DNA of 64,000 bases. Source: Fennellomyces sp. T-0311 (lineage: Eukaryota > Mucoromycota > Mucoromycetes > Mucorales > Lichtheimiaceae). The stretch covers positions 372,001 to 436,000 of the forward strand of contig JALLLT010000003.1 in assembly GCA_025266875.1 (NCBI GenBank), given 5' to 3'. The notes beneath the pieces are model-generated. The model ran no database searches. It was not told the origin of the DNA and saw nothing but the letters and a program-made list of their open reading frames with translations. Numbering within the stretch: the first letter of the stretch is position 1; every line of letters begins with the position of its first letter. Both the position numbers and the translations under genes were made by a program. This document shows positions 11,746 to 23,321 of the stretch, piece by piece.

Positions 11746-12432
11746 TCACCGTACAACAGACCGTCGCCGTAACCTGGGAAAGTCGTCCATATCATCGTCT
11801 TCGTCATCCCATGCCCAATCATCCAGCGGCTCCTCGTCGTCTCGTGTGGATGACATGTACATTGGCTCCAGCGACTGTCGCCAGCTGTCCACCACCGCAC
11901 GTTCCTTGCCCTTGTTCTGATGCTCGCCAAAGTACGTTGGATCCCACTGTGACGAGACCTCGCTGATGTAGCTGGCCGTGTCGTCGTCGTCGTCGTAGCG
12001 CGGAGGCCGCTGGATCGCCGGTGCCGCGCGTCTCTTGTCCGGCCGTCCCCACGTCGTCCGGATGGTGAACGTTGACACGGCTTCGGCCGCGAATCCGGCG
12101 CATCCGCCAATCACCGTGCCGCAACATACGGCCGCCAAACAATACATGGCGACCGGATAAAGCGCATGTGTGATGTGTAGAAATAAGGCAAACGGCCGCG
12201 CTACCAGGTTTTGCCAAAAGAAGCTGAGGATATAGTATACGGGGAGTAAGAGTATGCAAATGACACTGTAAATGCCACTCCACACAAGTCGAAAGAATGA
12301 CCAGGCAAGTGATCCCGCACTCAGTAGAATAATCATGGCAAGTGATTCTTGTTCCGCCTTGTCATCATCCTCATTGGCCAAAGACATCGTCACCAGCAGC
12401 AAGAGCAATATTGCTATCGTTGGAATCGTCAT
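11746..12432 (-). CDS. Multi-pass membrane protein with acidic cytosolic-type tail, unrecognised
   Basis: A single 228-residue exon starts with ATG at 12432. The N-terminus is a signal peptide or signal anchor (MTIPTIAILLLLLVTMSLA), followed by an acidic hinge (EDDDKAEQE). Three to four hydrophobic segments follow at about residues 32-51, 54-75 and 80-115. The C-terminal 100 residues are polar, with Asp runs, basic patches and several Ser sites, ending PRLRRRSVVR. I recognise no family. The gene ends 122 bp from the convergent DUF262 gene. Confidence 0.75.
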   Translation of the reverse strand: MTIPTIAILLLLLVTMSLANEDDDKAEQESLAMIILLSAGSLAWSFFRLVWSGIYSVICILLLPVYYILSFFWQNLVARPFALFLHITHALYPVAMYCLAAVCCGTVIGGCAGFAAEAVSTFTIRTTWGRPDKRRAAPAIQRPPRYDDDDDTASYISEVSSQWDPTYFGEHQNKGKERAVVDSWRQSLEPMYMSSTRDDEEPLDDWAWDDEDDDMDDFPRLRRRSVVR

Positions 12433-12846
12433 TTAAAAAAACAAAAAGAGAAAAAAAAAAGGGCTATGTGACAGTTCTGGGGTAGCGAGAAGAACGGGTC
12501 GCACACATTTGATCAGCAATGGATTATTACATGGTGTAACAGACAACACGTGGCTTAAAGGGGGCCCTGAGTGCCTAGCCAACAATGCAAACGAAGCCCG
12601 TACAAAGTCGGAGGAAGGGCTGCTGCAAAAGGAGAGTCTGTTGATCATCCATCTCATCATTTGTTTGTATGTTTTCGACCGGACCAAAAGTTGCTTAATA
12701 AAGGCATTCAGAGTAAGAGTGGGCCCTGCAGTACACATGTAACAGGAGCGCGGGAACCCGACTGCATGAATTATTCGAGCGTGTGTGGCTTTGCGAGCTC
12801 CACTTTTCACCCTCGAACCTCTTTTTTTTTTTTACCACTTTAAAAA
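12433..12846. promoter_or_regulatory. Divergent intergenic region, membrane protein / FYV7
   Basis: This 414-bp region lies between two start codons on opposite strands. A-runs lie near 12436-12460 and a T-run near 12822-12834, just upstream of the FYV7 start. No RNA gene or clear TATA element is seen. Confidence 0.4.
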
Positions 12847-13584
12847 ATGCCACCCAAATTCCAAAAGAAAGGTGGTCGTCCACTTAATCCATTGGAACGC
12901 AAAGGTACCATACCCAAAGAACAATGCCTTGCGATGATTGCTCATCTCCCTGGTAGTTAAGAAGCGAAAGCATGAGCTCATTCACAAGGCAACCGTCAAA
13001 AAGCAGTACTACAAGACAATCGAAAAAGACAATCCACAGGACGATACCCCCGATTACGTTAAAGAGGTAATGCAGAATGGCAAAGTGCGTTTCGCGCGAG
13101 AGATTAATTCCGCAAAGATCTTTGGTGAACGGACAATCGATGACGATGGCAATATTGTAGCATACAACTCGGGAAAGAACGACACACCCAAAGAAGAGGA
13201 AGAACGTGTGCATTACCTCGGCGACGAATCATCTGACGAAGAAGAAGAAGAAGACGACAACGGCAAAAAGAAGCGAAAGACCCATGATAAGCAGTGAGTT
13301 CTTGACACACTTTGCTATGAAAGCCACTAAAAACCCAAAGCAGACACAAGCCCAATCCATTCAAAGCACAGCTCGACGAACGGGATCGGAAACGACGATT
13401 AACCAAAGAAGAGCGAGAAAAACGGGACCGCGAGTTTGCGGAACAAGCCAAGGACCGACAAAAGTACTACAACAAGCGACGACGAGAGCGAAGTCAGATG
13501 CTTGCAAAGAACGCCAAGGGCCAGCCCAAAATGGCTCGCCAGATGGACAATTTATTGGAAAAGATACAAAAGCAGATGGCTTAG
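12847..13584 (+). CDS. FYV7: rRNA-processing protein, FYV7/CCDC59 family
   Basis: Exons 12847-12904, 12957-13293 and 13344-13584 join in frame. The protein is highly charged: HELIHKATVKKQYYKTIEK near the start, an acidic central run (SSDEEEEEDD), KPNPFKAQ, then a long basic helix (RDRKRRLTKEEREKRDREF). The C-terminus carries the family signature AKGQPKMARQMDNLLEKIQK. FYV7 family proteins work in early 18S rRNA processing in the nucleolus. The alternative is another charged nucleolar protein, but the KGQP..M...LLxKI ending and overall size favour FYV7. The TAG stop overlaps the stop of the convergent gene. Confidence 0.8.
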
Positions 13585-14307
13585 AAATAAAGATGCCGCG
13601 TGTCGTTGATCCGGACAAACTGATGGTTGCAATCGAGAGTCGTGATCCCCGTATTGGACCATGCCACGTCCACCCACTCCCCATTGTGACGCATGCCCAG
13701 CGCGTGCACCAGTTCCGTAAGAAACATTCCGTGCGACACGATCAGGACGTGCTCTTGATCGTTCAACAAATCGAGACACGATGTGGCGCGTATCAACACA
13801 TCGTTGAGTGATTCTCCGCCATCAGGAAACCGCGTGTCTCGACTCGATATCTGAAAAGGGGTACTCCATGGCGCATCCTCCAACGATCCCATATTCAACT
13901 CGATCAATCGCTGGTCCACCACAAGCGGAGGTTTGGGATCCCCTAGAGCCTTTTGGATCGTTTTGGCAGTGTCGATCGCTCTACTGAGTGGACTTGAAAA
14001 GATGGTCGAAAACTTGCCCTGTGCGTGAGCGTCCCGTTGTTTATCCTTTGCTCCCTTTTACCTTCTGTTTGCTCAGTTCTTGAGCAACCAGTTCCGCTTG
14101 TGTGACACCGCTTTCTGTGAGTCTATTTTTTTTTTCGTCTCTTGTGAGTGTACGCAAGGACAACGCACAGTATATGCTTACGGTCCGTCGGTGATTCCTT
14201 GCCATCGCTGTAACACGTTTCCGGTACTCTCGCCACTTGTAAAGTGTCAATGTCGAGATTCTGCAATCGCTTATTGGTAAAACTTACTGTCGGACCAGTG
14301 TCAGCAT
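13581..14307 (-). CDS. Histidine phosphatase (phosphoglycerate mutase-like) family protein
   Basis: ATG at 14307 begins MLTLVRH, which splices to GESTGNVLQRWQGITDG to complete the RHGE catalytic motif (phosphohistidine site). Three introns are visible; the last joins LSKQK to GKFSTIFSSPLSRA. The second conserved His lies in HVLIVSHGMFLTELVHALG, and the proton-donor area is FPDGGES. The size, about 180-190 residues, is close to small cofactor-dependent PGM-like phosphatases (TIGAR/CobC/broad-specificity type) rather than glycolytic Gpm. The substrate cannot be read from sequence. It is divergent from the F-box gene and its stop (13581-13583) sits inside the FYV7 stop region. Confidence 0.85.
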
Positions 14308-14556
14308 GAAAAAAGAAAACGGTAGTCGGGGACACACCCCAAATAATTATGCCAACTTTATGTATCTGGACATCCAATGAAATTACGTCGCACGGAGCTA
14401 ACGGAAAGTGGCTATCCGAGGTAGGCAAGCACTGACGTTTCCTACGTAACCATACAGCCATGGTTATGAATAAGCTTTGTGTAACATGAGTCACCCTGAA
14501 TGATCCTGAGCGATCTTTTGACTTTGGGGCTCGTCTCGCAGAAAAAAAAATAGACC
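14308..14556. promoter_or_regulatory. Divergent promoter region, histidine phosphatase / F-box gene
   Basis: This 249-bp region lies between opposite start codons. An A-run at about 14540-14549 precedes the F-box ATG. No recognisable TATA box or other element is visible. Confidence 0.4.
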
Positions 14557-16142
14557 ATGAACACCTTGCCTTCAGAAATTCAAGACGTGATATTGAGCTA
14601 CTTGGAAATTGACGATTGTTGGCGATGTTGCGCAGTGTCTCCATCGTGGCGATCCGTCATCTTGAACTGGCCAGGAATGTGGACATCATTGACTGAGTGG
14701 GACAATATCCTACTTGATCCCGAAGCCTACCGACCCTATATCTCTGAATCCTCCGTGAATCATGCATATCTGGTCCAAAGCGATAGCAAAGAGTTATCCG
14801 CCAAAGTTGACTTTTTAATCAGTTTAAAGTGCACAGCGCTCAAAGACGGTACGCGTCGCTTTCTTTTATTTTTATTGATCTAAATCAACTTCAAAACTTT
14901 CCAGTTAAACTGGTTGGTTCGCACTTGAGAGGGACCAACATGTTGAAGCTTGTCACTGCGTTTGGCCCCACTCTTTCTCATGTTTCGGTCTCTTTGAGTG
15001 GCTTTTCGGAAGAGTTGCCAGTGACGAACGAAGGACCAGACATACTGTTCCGCCACTGTCCAAACCTATCCACGCTCGCTTACATTGGCTCCTTGCCTAG
15101 CGAATGGACTCGACATCTGGTACGACACGAGCACCTGACAGATCTGGCAATGGACATGCGCAACTGCGATGGCGACTTGGATACGGAAGCATTGCTCAAA
15201 GCAACACCTAAACTGCAGCATTTGGCATTGACACTTGCCAATGTCTCCAAAGACCCGCTTCTTCCGCTAAAACTCCATCAAAACTGCCCCGATCTGATCT
15301 CGCTTTTCTTGACCAGCGGTATGGGCGAAGATATGGAATATCATACCAAGCGGCAAACACAACTCAAGGGGATAGATCTCACCATATTCGATCCAAACGA
15401 TGAATATCCGGTTGTCGCAAGCATGATGCGCAACTTTACAAATAACATACGCTCCTTGGACCTTTCAGGAACCTATCTTGTTGGCGAAACTACCATGTCG
15501 TACCTTTCAACAACCGTGTTTTCTTCCTTGACCCATCTAACCATTGGCCTACGCAACGACGACTCCAACACAAACCTGTCCTCCTTTCTGGCCAATTCGG
15601 TTCCCAACTTAAAGTATCTTGAGATCATCGGAGAAGTGGATCCGTATGATCGTTTACTTGCTTGTCTCGGCCGCCATTCAAGATGCTTACAAGAAATCCA
15701 TTTCGGCTCGCACACCATTTCGGAGGATGCGTTGGTTCGGTTTTTCCACGAGACCAGCAGCTTGCAACGAGTCAACTTTATGTACAGCACGGCAGCACTT
15801 ACTCCTGAGCTGTTGTATCTGATTGTTACTTTGGGGATTCAAGAACTGCAAGTAAACGCTGACGAGCCATTTGGAAGCTTGACGGTCGACAGTATCGAGC
15901 AATTCCTCAATACTGTTCGCAGTGCTGGCAAAACACTGAACAGTCTAAAGTTTTCCGTCCACAGCTGCACCGACACAGCCATCTTTTTCGACGCTAACAA
16001 AATCAAGATCTTTCTTGAAAAGCTGAACTCTGTTGCAAACGCATGGGAGCTGGTTGTAATACCGGCAATCGAGATAATGGATGAGGTAGAAAATCGCACC
16101 ATCTCTACCACGCATATCGAATACCGGCGGCACACTGTATAG
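14557..16142 (+). CDS. F-box/leucine-rich-repeat protein
   Basis: Exons 14557-14848 and 14905-16142 join at phase 1 to give about 509 residues. The N-terminus is a canonical F-box: LPSEIQDVILSYLEIDDC followed by SPSWRSVILNWPGMW. The rest is a run of irregular LRRs, e.g. CPNLSTLAYIGSLPSEW, TPKLQHLALTLANVS, IRSLDLSGTYLVGETTM and VPNLKYLEIIGEVD. Such proteins recruit substrates to SCF ubiquitin ligases through Skp1; the substrate here is unknown. It is the intact counterpart, in domain class, of the decayed locus at 2.2-3.5 kb. Confidence 0.9.
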
Positions 16143-17298
16143 ACCTAGAAAAAAAAACTGCTCTGTTTGCTGACAACTCTCGGCTCATAACCATTAAAAA
16201 GAACCACACCGGTTTAAATGACAAAAACCTGACGACAAACTTCCCTTGCAAAGCACTTTTGGCAATAAAAAGCGGTACTTACCGGGTTGTTGGGCCTGCT
16301 GATCATTGCAATATGACCACGCGCTGCATAAGTGTCACCTGCCAAAAAAAAAGACATGAGATCATACACCTCCTTTCTTGAAGAACACTGCTTGTTTCAC
16401 CTGTGACATTATTGTAATGTGATCCATATACGTAATCTCATCGAACGATAACTTGCCCATCTCATCATGATGATAATGATAAAAAAAAAGTGGCGTGCGC
16501 TGAGCCGGCGAGAACTAGCAGATTGTTTGTTGGGGAATGAGCAACTTATGAACGGTGTTTCCAAATGCCTTATGCAAGACGTTGAAAAAAAAACAAAAAG
16601 GCTGCCGGTTTCTTGTTGGGAACAAGAGCAAAAGATCTTTTAATGAAATGGTATTATGGGAAAAAATAACTGTCAGGGTCCTTATTGTTGTGCCACGCAC
16701 CTGCAACAGCTGATAATGCTTGCCAAGCTGAAATAGTGGTATCAGCAACACAACCAGGTTGGTCGCTGCTAATCTTGGTCATCATGATTCGTTGCCAAAG
16801 AAACCAATAGAAACAAGGCAAAAATGGCTGGGTTCATTTCAAATGACTCATGGTGTTTAAATCGAGTTGTGATGGCAATGGTCGAGAGAAAATCTTCCCC
16901 TTTTCGGCTCACTGGAAAAGTCTGGGGTCAAGGTTATTGACTTTTTTAAGGTTGCACAGCAAACGGACGAATGACGTCTGATGCTGATCTCTGAGGACCG
17001 GGTTTAGTTGACCGGGTTACCCTAAAAAAATACGGTGTATTTCGTCTGCATAGCCGCTATAGCACGGTGCAACAGGTGTACAAGGTTGATAAGCTCTGGT
17101 TGTCGCTCCTTATCTCAGAAAAGGCCTATTAAAAAAAAAAAAGCCAACCGTTTTTGAAAAAGGGAAGGGCGCAAATCAAATTCCGATGGAGCTATGGTGC
17201 CGGCCAAAGTGCACTATATATTCATTAGTTTCAGATGACTTTTGGTTTTCTTTTTTCTTCTTTTTCTTCTTCGGGCGCTCTGCCCCTCTCCATAAGCA
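16143..17298. other. Intergenic stretch with possible minus-strand spliced exons
   Basis: No convincing complete gene. On the minus strand there are splice-signal-bounded open patches: LVVLLIPLFQLGKHYQLLQ before a GTGCGTGG donor near 16700, HHDEMGKLSFDEITYMDHI near 16450, and DTYAARGHIAMISRPNNP before a GTAAGTACC donor near 16285. I could not join them in frame. They may be a small unrecognised gene or a spliced non-coding transcript. The rest is AT-rich upstream DNA of the cyclin gene, with A-runs near 17131-17141. Confidence 0.3.
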
Positions 17299-18000
17299 AT
17301 GCTCATCACTCGACAGCCAACCATCCCCCCCGGATTCATTGGTAACCGCATAACAGCCCCCGCCTAGCGTCCGTGTGCTCATTGTGTACCATTGTATTAG
17401 ATTTCACCTCGTCTTCCTTTGACGCCATCTTTTACCAGCGGGAAGTTCCTGCGATGGACAACGACGATATTCATACGCCCATTCGACGTCGAGACTCGCA
17501 TCTGCCTGACCTGTTACCGTTCATCCAGCTGATTACGGACAAATGCAAGGTGCAGCCACTTCAATTGGTCATGGCATTGATCTATGTGCAGCGGTTTAAG
17601 GCTACACTCCCTGCAGGTACACTAAGAAAAGAAAAAGAAGGAGATGACACATTATGAAACTCGTACCAATTCACACACACACACACACTTAGGTTACAAA
17701 GCGGAATCTGAAGCTGCCCATCGTATCTTCGCCGCAAGCCTCTTGGTAGCTAGCAAGTATAGTGAGGACTATTACTTGTCGACAAAACAACTCGTTCATG
17801 CCACCGGTGATGTGTGGTCCATCAAGGAGATGACCCGAATGGAGCTCGCATTGCTTCGTTTCTTGCAATGGGATCTGCACATTGATTCGGATGAAATTGC
17901 AACTTTCTTGCGGAAACTCAACTTTGACGCTTCAGTCATCTTGACTTCGCAGCTCACTGACGATACCAGCACCACCACCATCACCTATTCCGCCATGTAA
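17299..18000 (+). CDS. Pcl-type cyclin (Pho85-class CDK partner)
   Basis: Exons 17299-17341, 17401-17616 and 17693-18000 splice in frame (MLITRQPTIPPGFI, then DFTSSSFDAIFYQREV). The cyclin box spans LPFIQLITDKCKVQP to LRFLQWDLHID, with the family's helix-3 segment HRIFAASLLVASKYSED and the conserved MTRMELALLRFL. This matches the PHO80/PCL cyclin family (PF08613/PF00134) that activates Pho85-like kinases in yeast. It best fits the Pcl1/Pcl2 branch; PHO80 itself is not excluded. The ATG at 17455 is an alternative start if the short first exon is wrong. It lies 190 bp upstream of the SPX-EXS transporter on the same strand. Confidence 0.85.
17672..17688. repeat. (CA)n microsatellite inside a cyclin intron
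   Basis: An uninterrupted CA dinucleotide run lies immediately upstream of the TTAG acceptor of the second cyclin intron. Confidence 0.9.
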
Positions 18001-18190
18001 AAGACATTCCCCCACCCTTTTGTTATGTATATATACTTCCTAGTCTCTCTCTTTCCCTCTCTCGCGTTTGTGTACATAATGCAAATTGTCCCTCAAATTC
18101 GGTAAATTTACCATGTTTTTTCCAATCCGTTGCTTTACCAACTATTTTTGAAAGTGCATGTTGTTTTCTTGTTGCTTCCTTTTTCCATTC

Positions 18191-21100
18191 ATGGCGTTTT
18201 CCGACTATCTGGAAAACCAAAGCATCCCGGAATGGCGCAAAGCTTATATTGACTATAAGGGTCTTTGTGTTGCCATTGCTGCTGTTCAAAAGGTAAACAA
18301 AATGGTGGAATTGGCCCACTCTATTGTACATTTTAATCGGGTGAAAGCAGCACTTGAAGCCTGCGAACGAAGATGTGCTGCATCGACCCGCGTCGTCCAT
18401 TGTCCAAAGTCCCCATTTAGCGTCCAGTTCGCACCATTCGCACCACTCTGCTCTATCCGAAGCCGTTTCTCGAGAACTCGAAGAAACGTTTAACCAGGAG
18501 CGTGGCGAATCGGGTGAACAAGGTAAAAAGCCAGGCCCATTGACCGCAAGCAGGCTCTAACCCCTTGCATCACCAGAAAACAACGATCTGGTCACACTTT
18601 ACAATATCGTGAGTCATGCAACAAAGCAGGAACGGATATTCTTTTACAAGCTGGATGAACAATTAGACCGTATATCTCGATTTTACAATGGTGAGAAAGA
18701 GTGTACATGGAAAAAAAGAAAACTGCATCTCTAACAACAGCAGATTAGAACGCGAACATGAGTTAAAGTCCAAATTGACAGCACTCAAAATCCAAATGGA
18801 CTTGGTTGCTGATTATGGCCAACTGTTATCAGAAGAACAAGAAACGTTGAGACAACAGGATACCGACTTTGGCTACTCCAAGATGAATCCACTCTACTGG
18901 TTACCGCAACATCATCGTTCTGCCATCATGTCAAAAGCACCCGAGGCCAATCTTTCCCATTTGCCAATACCCCTCCGTTATGCGAAAAACGATAACCTCA
19001 GCTACCAAGTCGCGCGTGGTCGACTAAAGAAAGCTCTCACCGAGTTTTATCGGAATCTCGAGTATTTAAAGTCTTACAAGGTAATGCTCTTTCGAGTGCA
19101 TGCGTGTGTTTAACTGATCGATGATCATATACGTAGGAAGTGAATCTTTTAGGATTCCAGTCGATTCTCAAAAAGTATGACAAGGTTCGTAAGACAATGG
19201 TGTAGGAATCGTGCCTGCTTACGCACCACACTGAATAGGTTGCACGATGGCAAGCAAGTCGATTGTATATGGAAAAAGTCAAGCAATGCCATTGGGTCTC
19301 CTCCAAGGACCTTGACAAAGTAACCGAAGAGACAATCAGGCTGTTTTCCAATGAGTTTGCGGAGGGTAATCGGACGCGCGGTGAGCGTTGTCTGAAGCGG
19401 ACGGAGAAGGAGCAGGCGGTAAGAATATCTCGCACAATGCACTTCATTATCTTGAACATGGCAACGTGTAGAGTCTCACAGCTACTTCCTGGCGCGTTGG
19501 CTTCTATTTTGGCGCAGCAATCTTCCTTTTGCTTTACGATATCAACTTGGGTATGGCCCATGCACATGAACGACATGATCCATTCCAACCTATTTTTTTT
19601 ATTTACAGCTTTAGACCCTGATACCGCTCGCCGTGTTCCGTATATCCATACTCATTTACAAATCTATGCCTGCTTTTCAGTTCCAATACTATTTGTTCTC
19701 GGCTTTTCACTTAATATGATGGTATGGATTCGATGCAGGGTCAATTACAAATTTATCTTTGAGCTGGATCCCAGGGACAATTTGGATTACCATCAATTTG
19801 CAGAAGTAAGATGCGTTTTACACGCCATGAGTTTTTCTTTTACGTACAAATACTAAAACACGTATAATGAATAGCTTCCCTGCTTTATACTTTTGTTATT
19901 GGGAGCTACCATGTTTGTGGACTTTACACAATGTCTGGACCCATGGCTTCCTTCCGAAATGTGTCCGATGGTCTTGTTTATCGTCATATTATCGATCCTA
20001 TGTTGCCCCTTCAATATCCTGTACCTATCTGCACGCAAATGGTTATGCCGAACCCTGGTCAGTATACTTGAACGAATTCGTTTTAACATGAGTTAATGTC
20101 TTGTACTGTCAGCTTCGGATAGTCTTTAGTTACTTTTTCCCGGTCGAATTCCGGGATTTCTTTATTGCCGATGAGCTGAACAGTTTATCCTACTCGTTCT
20201 GGACACTTAACTACTTGTTCTGTGCATACGCGTACGACTGGCGGGACTTGGGTAAAGTAAAAAAGAAAATGCAAAATTGAAAAAAGAAACCAACCACCTT
20301 AATATTAGATAAAGATTATCGTTGCCATGTTACACATATGTGGATCACACCATTCCTTGCTGCGTTAGCACCATGGTGGAGATTTGTTCAATGCATACGT
20401 CGTTACCAAGATTCCTCGGAAAAGGTTCATTTGGTCAACGCTGCAAAATACTCCAGTACAATTGTGGCAACCTTTGCCACTGGATTCCGTCGCATTTATC
20501 GTAAGTGGCTGTTCGAGCACGCAAGTACAGATCCATCTGAAACAAAAATAGCTTCCACTAGTACTGATATGATTTGGTTCCTGGTGTCGATGATCAATTC
20601 ATGCTATACTTCGATATGGGATATCAAGATGGACTGGGGCTTATTGCAAACGCCGAGCCGAAACTTTTTGCTACGGGATGATCTTGTCTTTTACAGATGG
20701 GTAAAGTGTATATATTGCAAATGCATTTCACATTTGGTAACTCTTTTTTTTTGAAAGGTTTATTACGTAGCAGCACCAGTAAATGTGGTACTGCGATTTG
20801 CGTGGGCACTGAACACGGCCGGTCTTACACTCCACAGTGATGTATTGGGTTACATTACGGCCTTACTAGAAGCTTACCGCCGATTGCAATGGAATCTTTT
20901 CCGACTGGAGAACGAACATTTCAACAACTGTGCAGATTATCGAGCAATCAATGAAATTCCTCTTCCATTTGCAACTGTAACCCAAGATGAAGAGCATGCC
21001 AAACCCCATGATCAAGAAATACGATTACCATCCAGTGATGAGGAAGAGGTCGAATCAAGTCATCAACTGCCGCAACGATCTTCCACAGATATCGCTGGCT

Positions 21101-21339
21101 CCAAATTGCCACGGAGATTGAAGCACCAGCGTTTGCAACGACAACATACATGGGCACATACGATCAACGAAGCAATTCCTCCGAAAGTTAAGCTTAAACG
21201 CCAAGGTACGTTTTATGGCCGACGTGACTTTGAGAGCAAGCATGAGGATACGAAGAAGGATGATGGTTCAACAACGGCATCGTCAACGGTGAATGCGCAC
21301 GATGAAGATGATGAGGATTTGTTGCATGAGCATCGATAA
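18191..21339 (+). CDS. SYG1: SPX-EXS phosphate transporter/sensor, XPR1/SYG1 family
   Basis: The N-terminus is an SPX domain: MAFSDYLENQSIPEWRKAYI then DYKGL, with the inositol-pyrophosphate-binding Lys cluster reappearing as YLKSYKEVNLLGFQS plus ILKKYDK near 19070-19180. Several transmembrane segments follow from about 19470 (LASILAQQSSFCF, FSVPILFVLGFSLNMMVWI). The EXS domain carries FPVEFRDFFIADELNSL near 20150 and the aromatic YLFCAYAYDWRDL. The C-terminal about 150 residues are hydrophilic, Ser/acid-rich, ending DDEDLLHEHR. Family members export phosphate or signal phosphate status at the plasma membrane or Golgi. About ten introns are present; internal boundaries were followed by frame but not all fixed to the base. 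Confidence 0.92.
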
Positions 21340-21826
21340 TTGGTTTTGGTTTGGAATAAAACTTGATATATAGCATGCATGATGTATAGTACATACAATG
21401 TCGACTTTCTGGACCAACATTATCTCCAGATTGATAGTTCAAGATACTGGTAATAGACAATTGCTTCGGCCAGCATCCGTTAATAGTTCAAACATTTTTT
21501 ATTTCTAGTCGTAATTAGCATATATCCCTGTAGGGCATGGTTGCTGACTAGTTGCTGTACGTAGTTTGAGATCTCAAGAGGAAAGCATACAGAATACAAT
21601 GAATTATAAGGGAAATGAAGACTAAGCTAGAATTTGCTGGTAGGATTTTTCGAGTGAACGCCCTTGTGGCCTGGTGAGGAGTAACGGAGAGTAGAGAGAA
21701 ACTAGATAGGGGATCTAGTGGACTCAGCGGAAAACAGGACAGTCAACAGATATTATAGGTTTCAAGGATCGTGCAGCATTAAAAACTCTTGATTGTGCTG
21801 AGGTAGGAGCATCCGTTAATAAGTAA
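21340..21826. other. AT-rich intergenic DNA
   Basis: No open frame with protein-like composition and no RNA gene seen. It marks the start of a long gene-poor tract. Confidence 0.5.
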
Positions 21827-23321
21827 ATGGGTCCATTTCAAGAAAATTATTCTCGTCATAAAATGGATGCTTTTCCTGTTTGTGAACCCACGTTCTTTCT
21901 TATGATTTTTACTATTTTCAAATCATTGCTATCCCGCTATTATGAGAAAAAAGATGCGAACGTCTGTGTCCAAACCGAAAAAAGTACTGCAAATGTCTTT
22001 ACCCAGACAGACGGATCCTCGTTCATACCACCTGTGTTGGATAACAACATACAGGGCCTGACACTTAACACTCTGGAGATAAAAATCGAAAAAGATCGTA
22101 GACAGAATGTGCCTAGTGCTGCTGAATTGTTCATTCTCCCCGAATAACAATCACAGAACACTTTGATTGGTAACCATACTATACTGCCTATCATATATAT
22201 ACACTGCAGATCTTAATCATCCAAAGCGTCCGAGCCGTCGTCAGACAGTAATAGTAGTGGACCTAGAAGGGCCACTAGAGAAAGTAATATGTATGATTAC
22301 GGCTCAAGCACATATTTTAACCGATTTCCTCTCTCTCTTTTAGTTTTCAACCGACGATTTTACTGCCCATACACAGGCTGTTATTTTTCAAGCAAACGAC
22401 GTCCCCAAATCTATCAGCATATTCGAAAGGACCATGACAGCAGTCTGAGATCCTTGTCAGGTCCAGCCCTCTTTCAGTTCACCTCACCTGCGAGTAAAAC
22501 GATCGAATTTCACGGTAAGCTCTACGGATTACATGGTAATCTTTATAGAATCCTCATAAAAACTCTTATCATAGAGTGATCGTAATTCACTGGATATCAA
22601 TGAGAGGATTCAAGTCGAGCGTATTCTTAATGGAAGTCAGTAAACTAACTGTTCGAATGATTTTAAGTTATAGGCTAATCATCCGCATCAAGATTTGCGA
22701 GGGTATTGTCCATACCAAGGTTGTAGGCATGTCTCTACCTACCGCAATATAGGCAGAAATATCCGATGCAGACATTTCCCAGGTCTAACTACGTTCTACC
22801 ACTACAATGGAGCATATACGTATCAGCTTTACCGTGCAGGTACAAATATATCACTTGACTTGACGAATGGTAAGTACCTTTATTTTATATATTATCAACA
22901 AGTAACAAACTTGCCACACGTTTCCGGGTAGAAAATGTACGTAATACCGTGGCACCTGGGGAAGAGATTCATGCTCGTAGCAATTTTCTTACATCTTGAG
23001 ATGACATCAATGTACTATAATACTTTTTCCAGATCGTATTGTGCTCTTGTCGGTAAACAATACAGTTATCTCTTCTAAAAAACAATGATATTGACTTGTT
23101 TGCAGCTAGTCCGGTCCTTATTTTTTTGCTTTAGTTTGAAGATAAACAAGCTTAATAATGTTTTCTTGTCTTTAGATACCTTTTTCTCGGAGATTTGGAC
23201 AGAAAATGATATTCAGCTACGAATATATATACATATATCAAATCCGTATGATCTGGGCGTGAGCATCTATTCTCATCGATTAATTATTAATATGTACATA
23301 GACTTAAATGTCGTGTTATAA
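21827..23321 (+). CDS. C2H2-like zinc-finger protein, tentative multi-exon model
   Basis: An ATG at 21827 opens a 106-residue frame holding a hydrophobic patch (FFLMIFTIF) and two TQT-like motifs (VQTE, FTQTD). Downstream exons carry FYCPYTGCYFSSKRRPQIYQ followed by HIRKDHD, which fits C-x4-C-x12-H-x4-H. A second unit, reached in frame through a TTTCACG donor and an ATCAAG acceptor, reads LRGYCPYQGCRHVSTYRN. The exon after it ends SLDLTN at a GTAAGTACC donor near 22870. The join between the first frame and the first finger is unsure (possible donor GTAGAC near 22097). The C-terminal exons to about 23321 are guesses. The function (nucleic-acid binding) is inferred from the fingers only. Confidence 0.45.
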
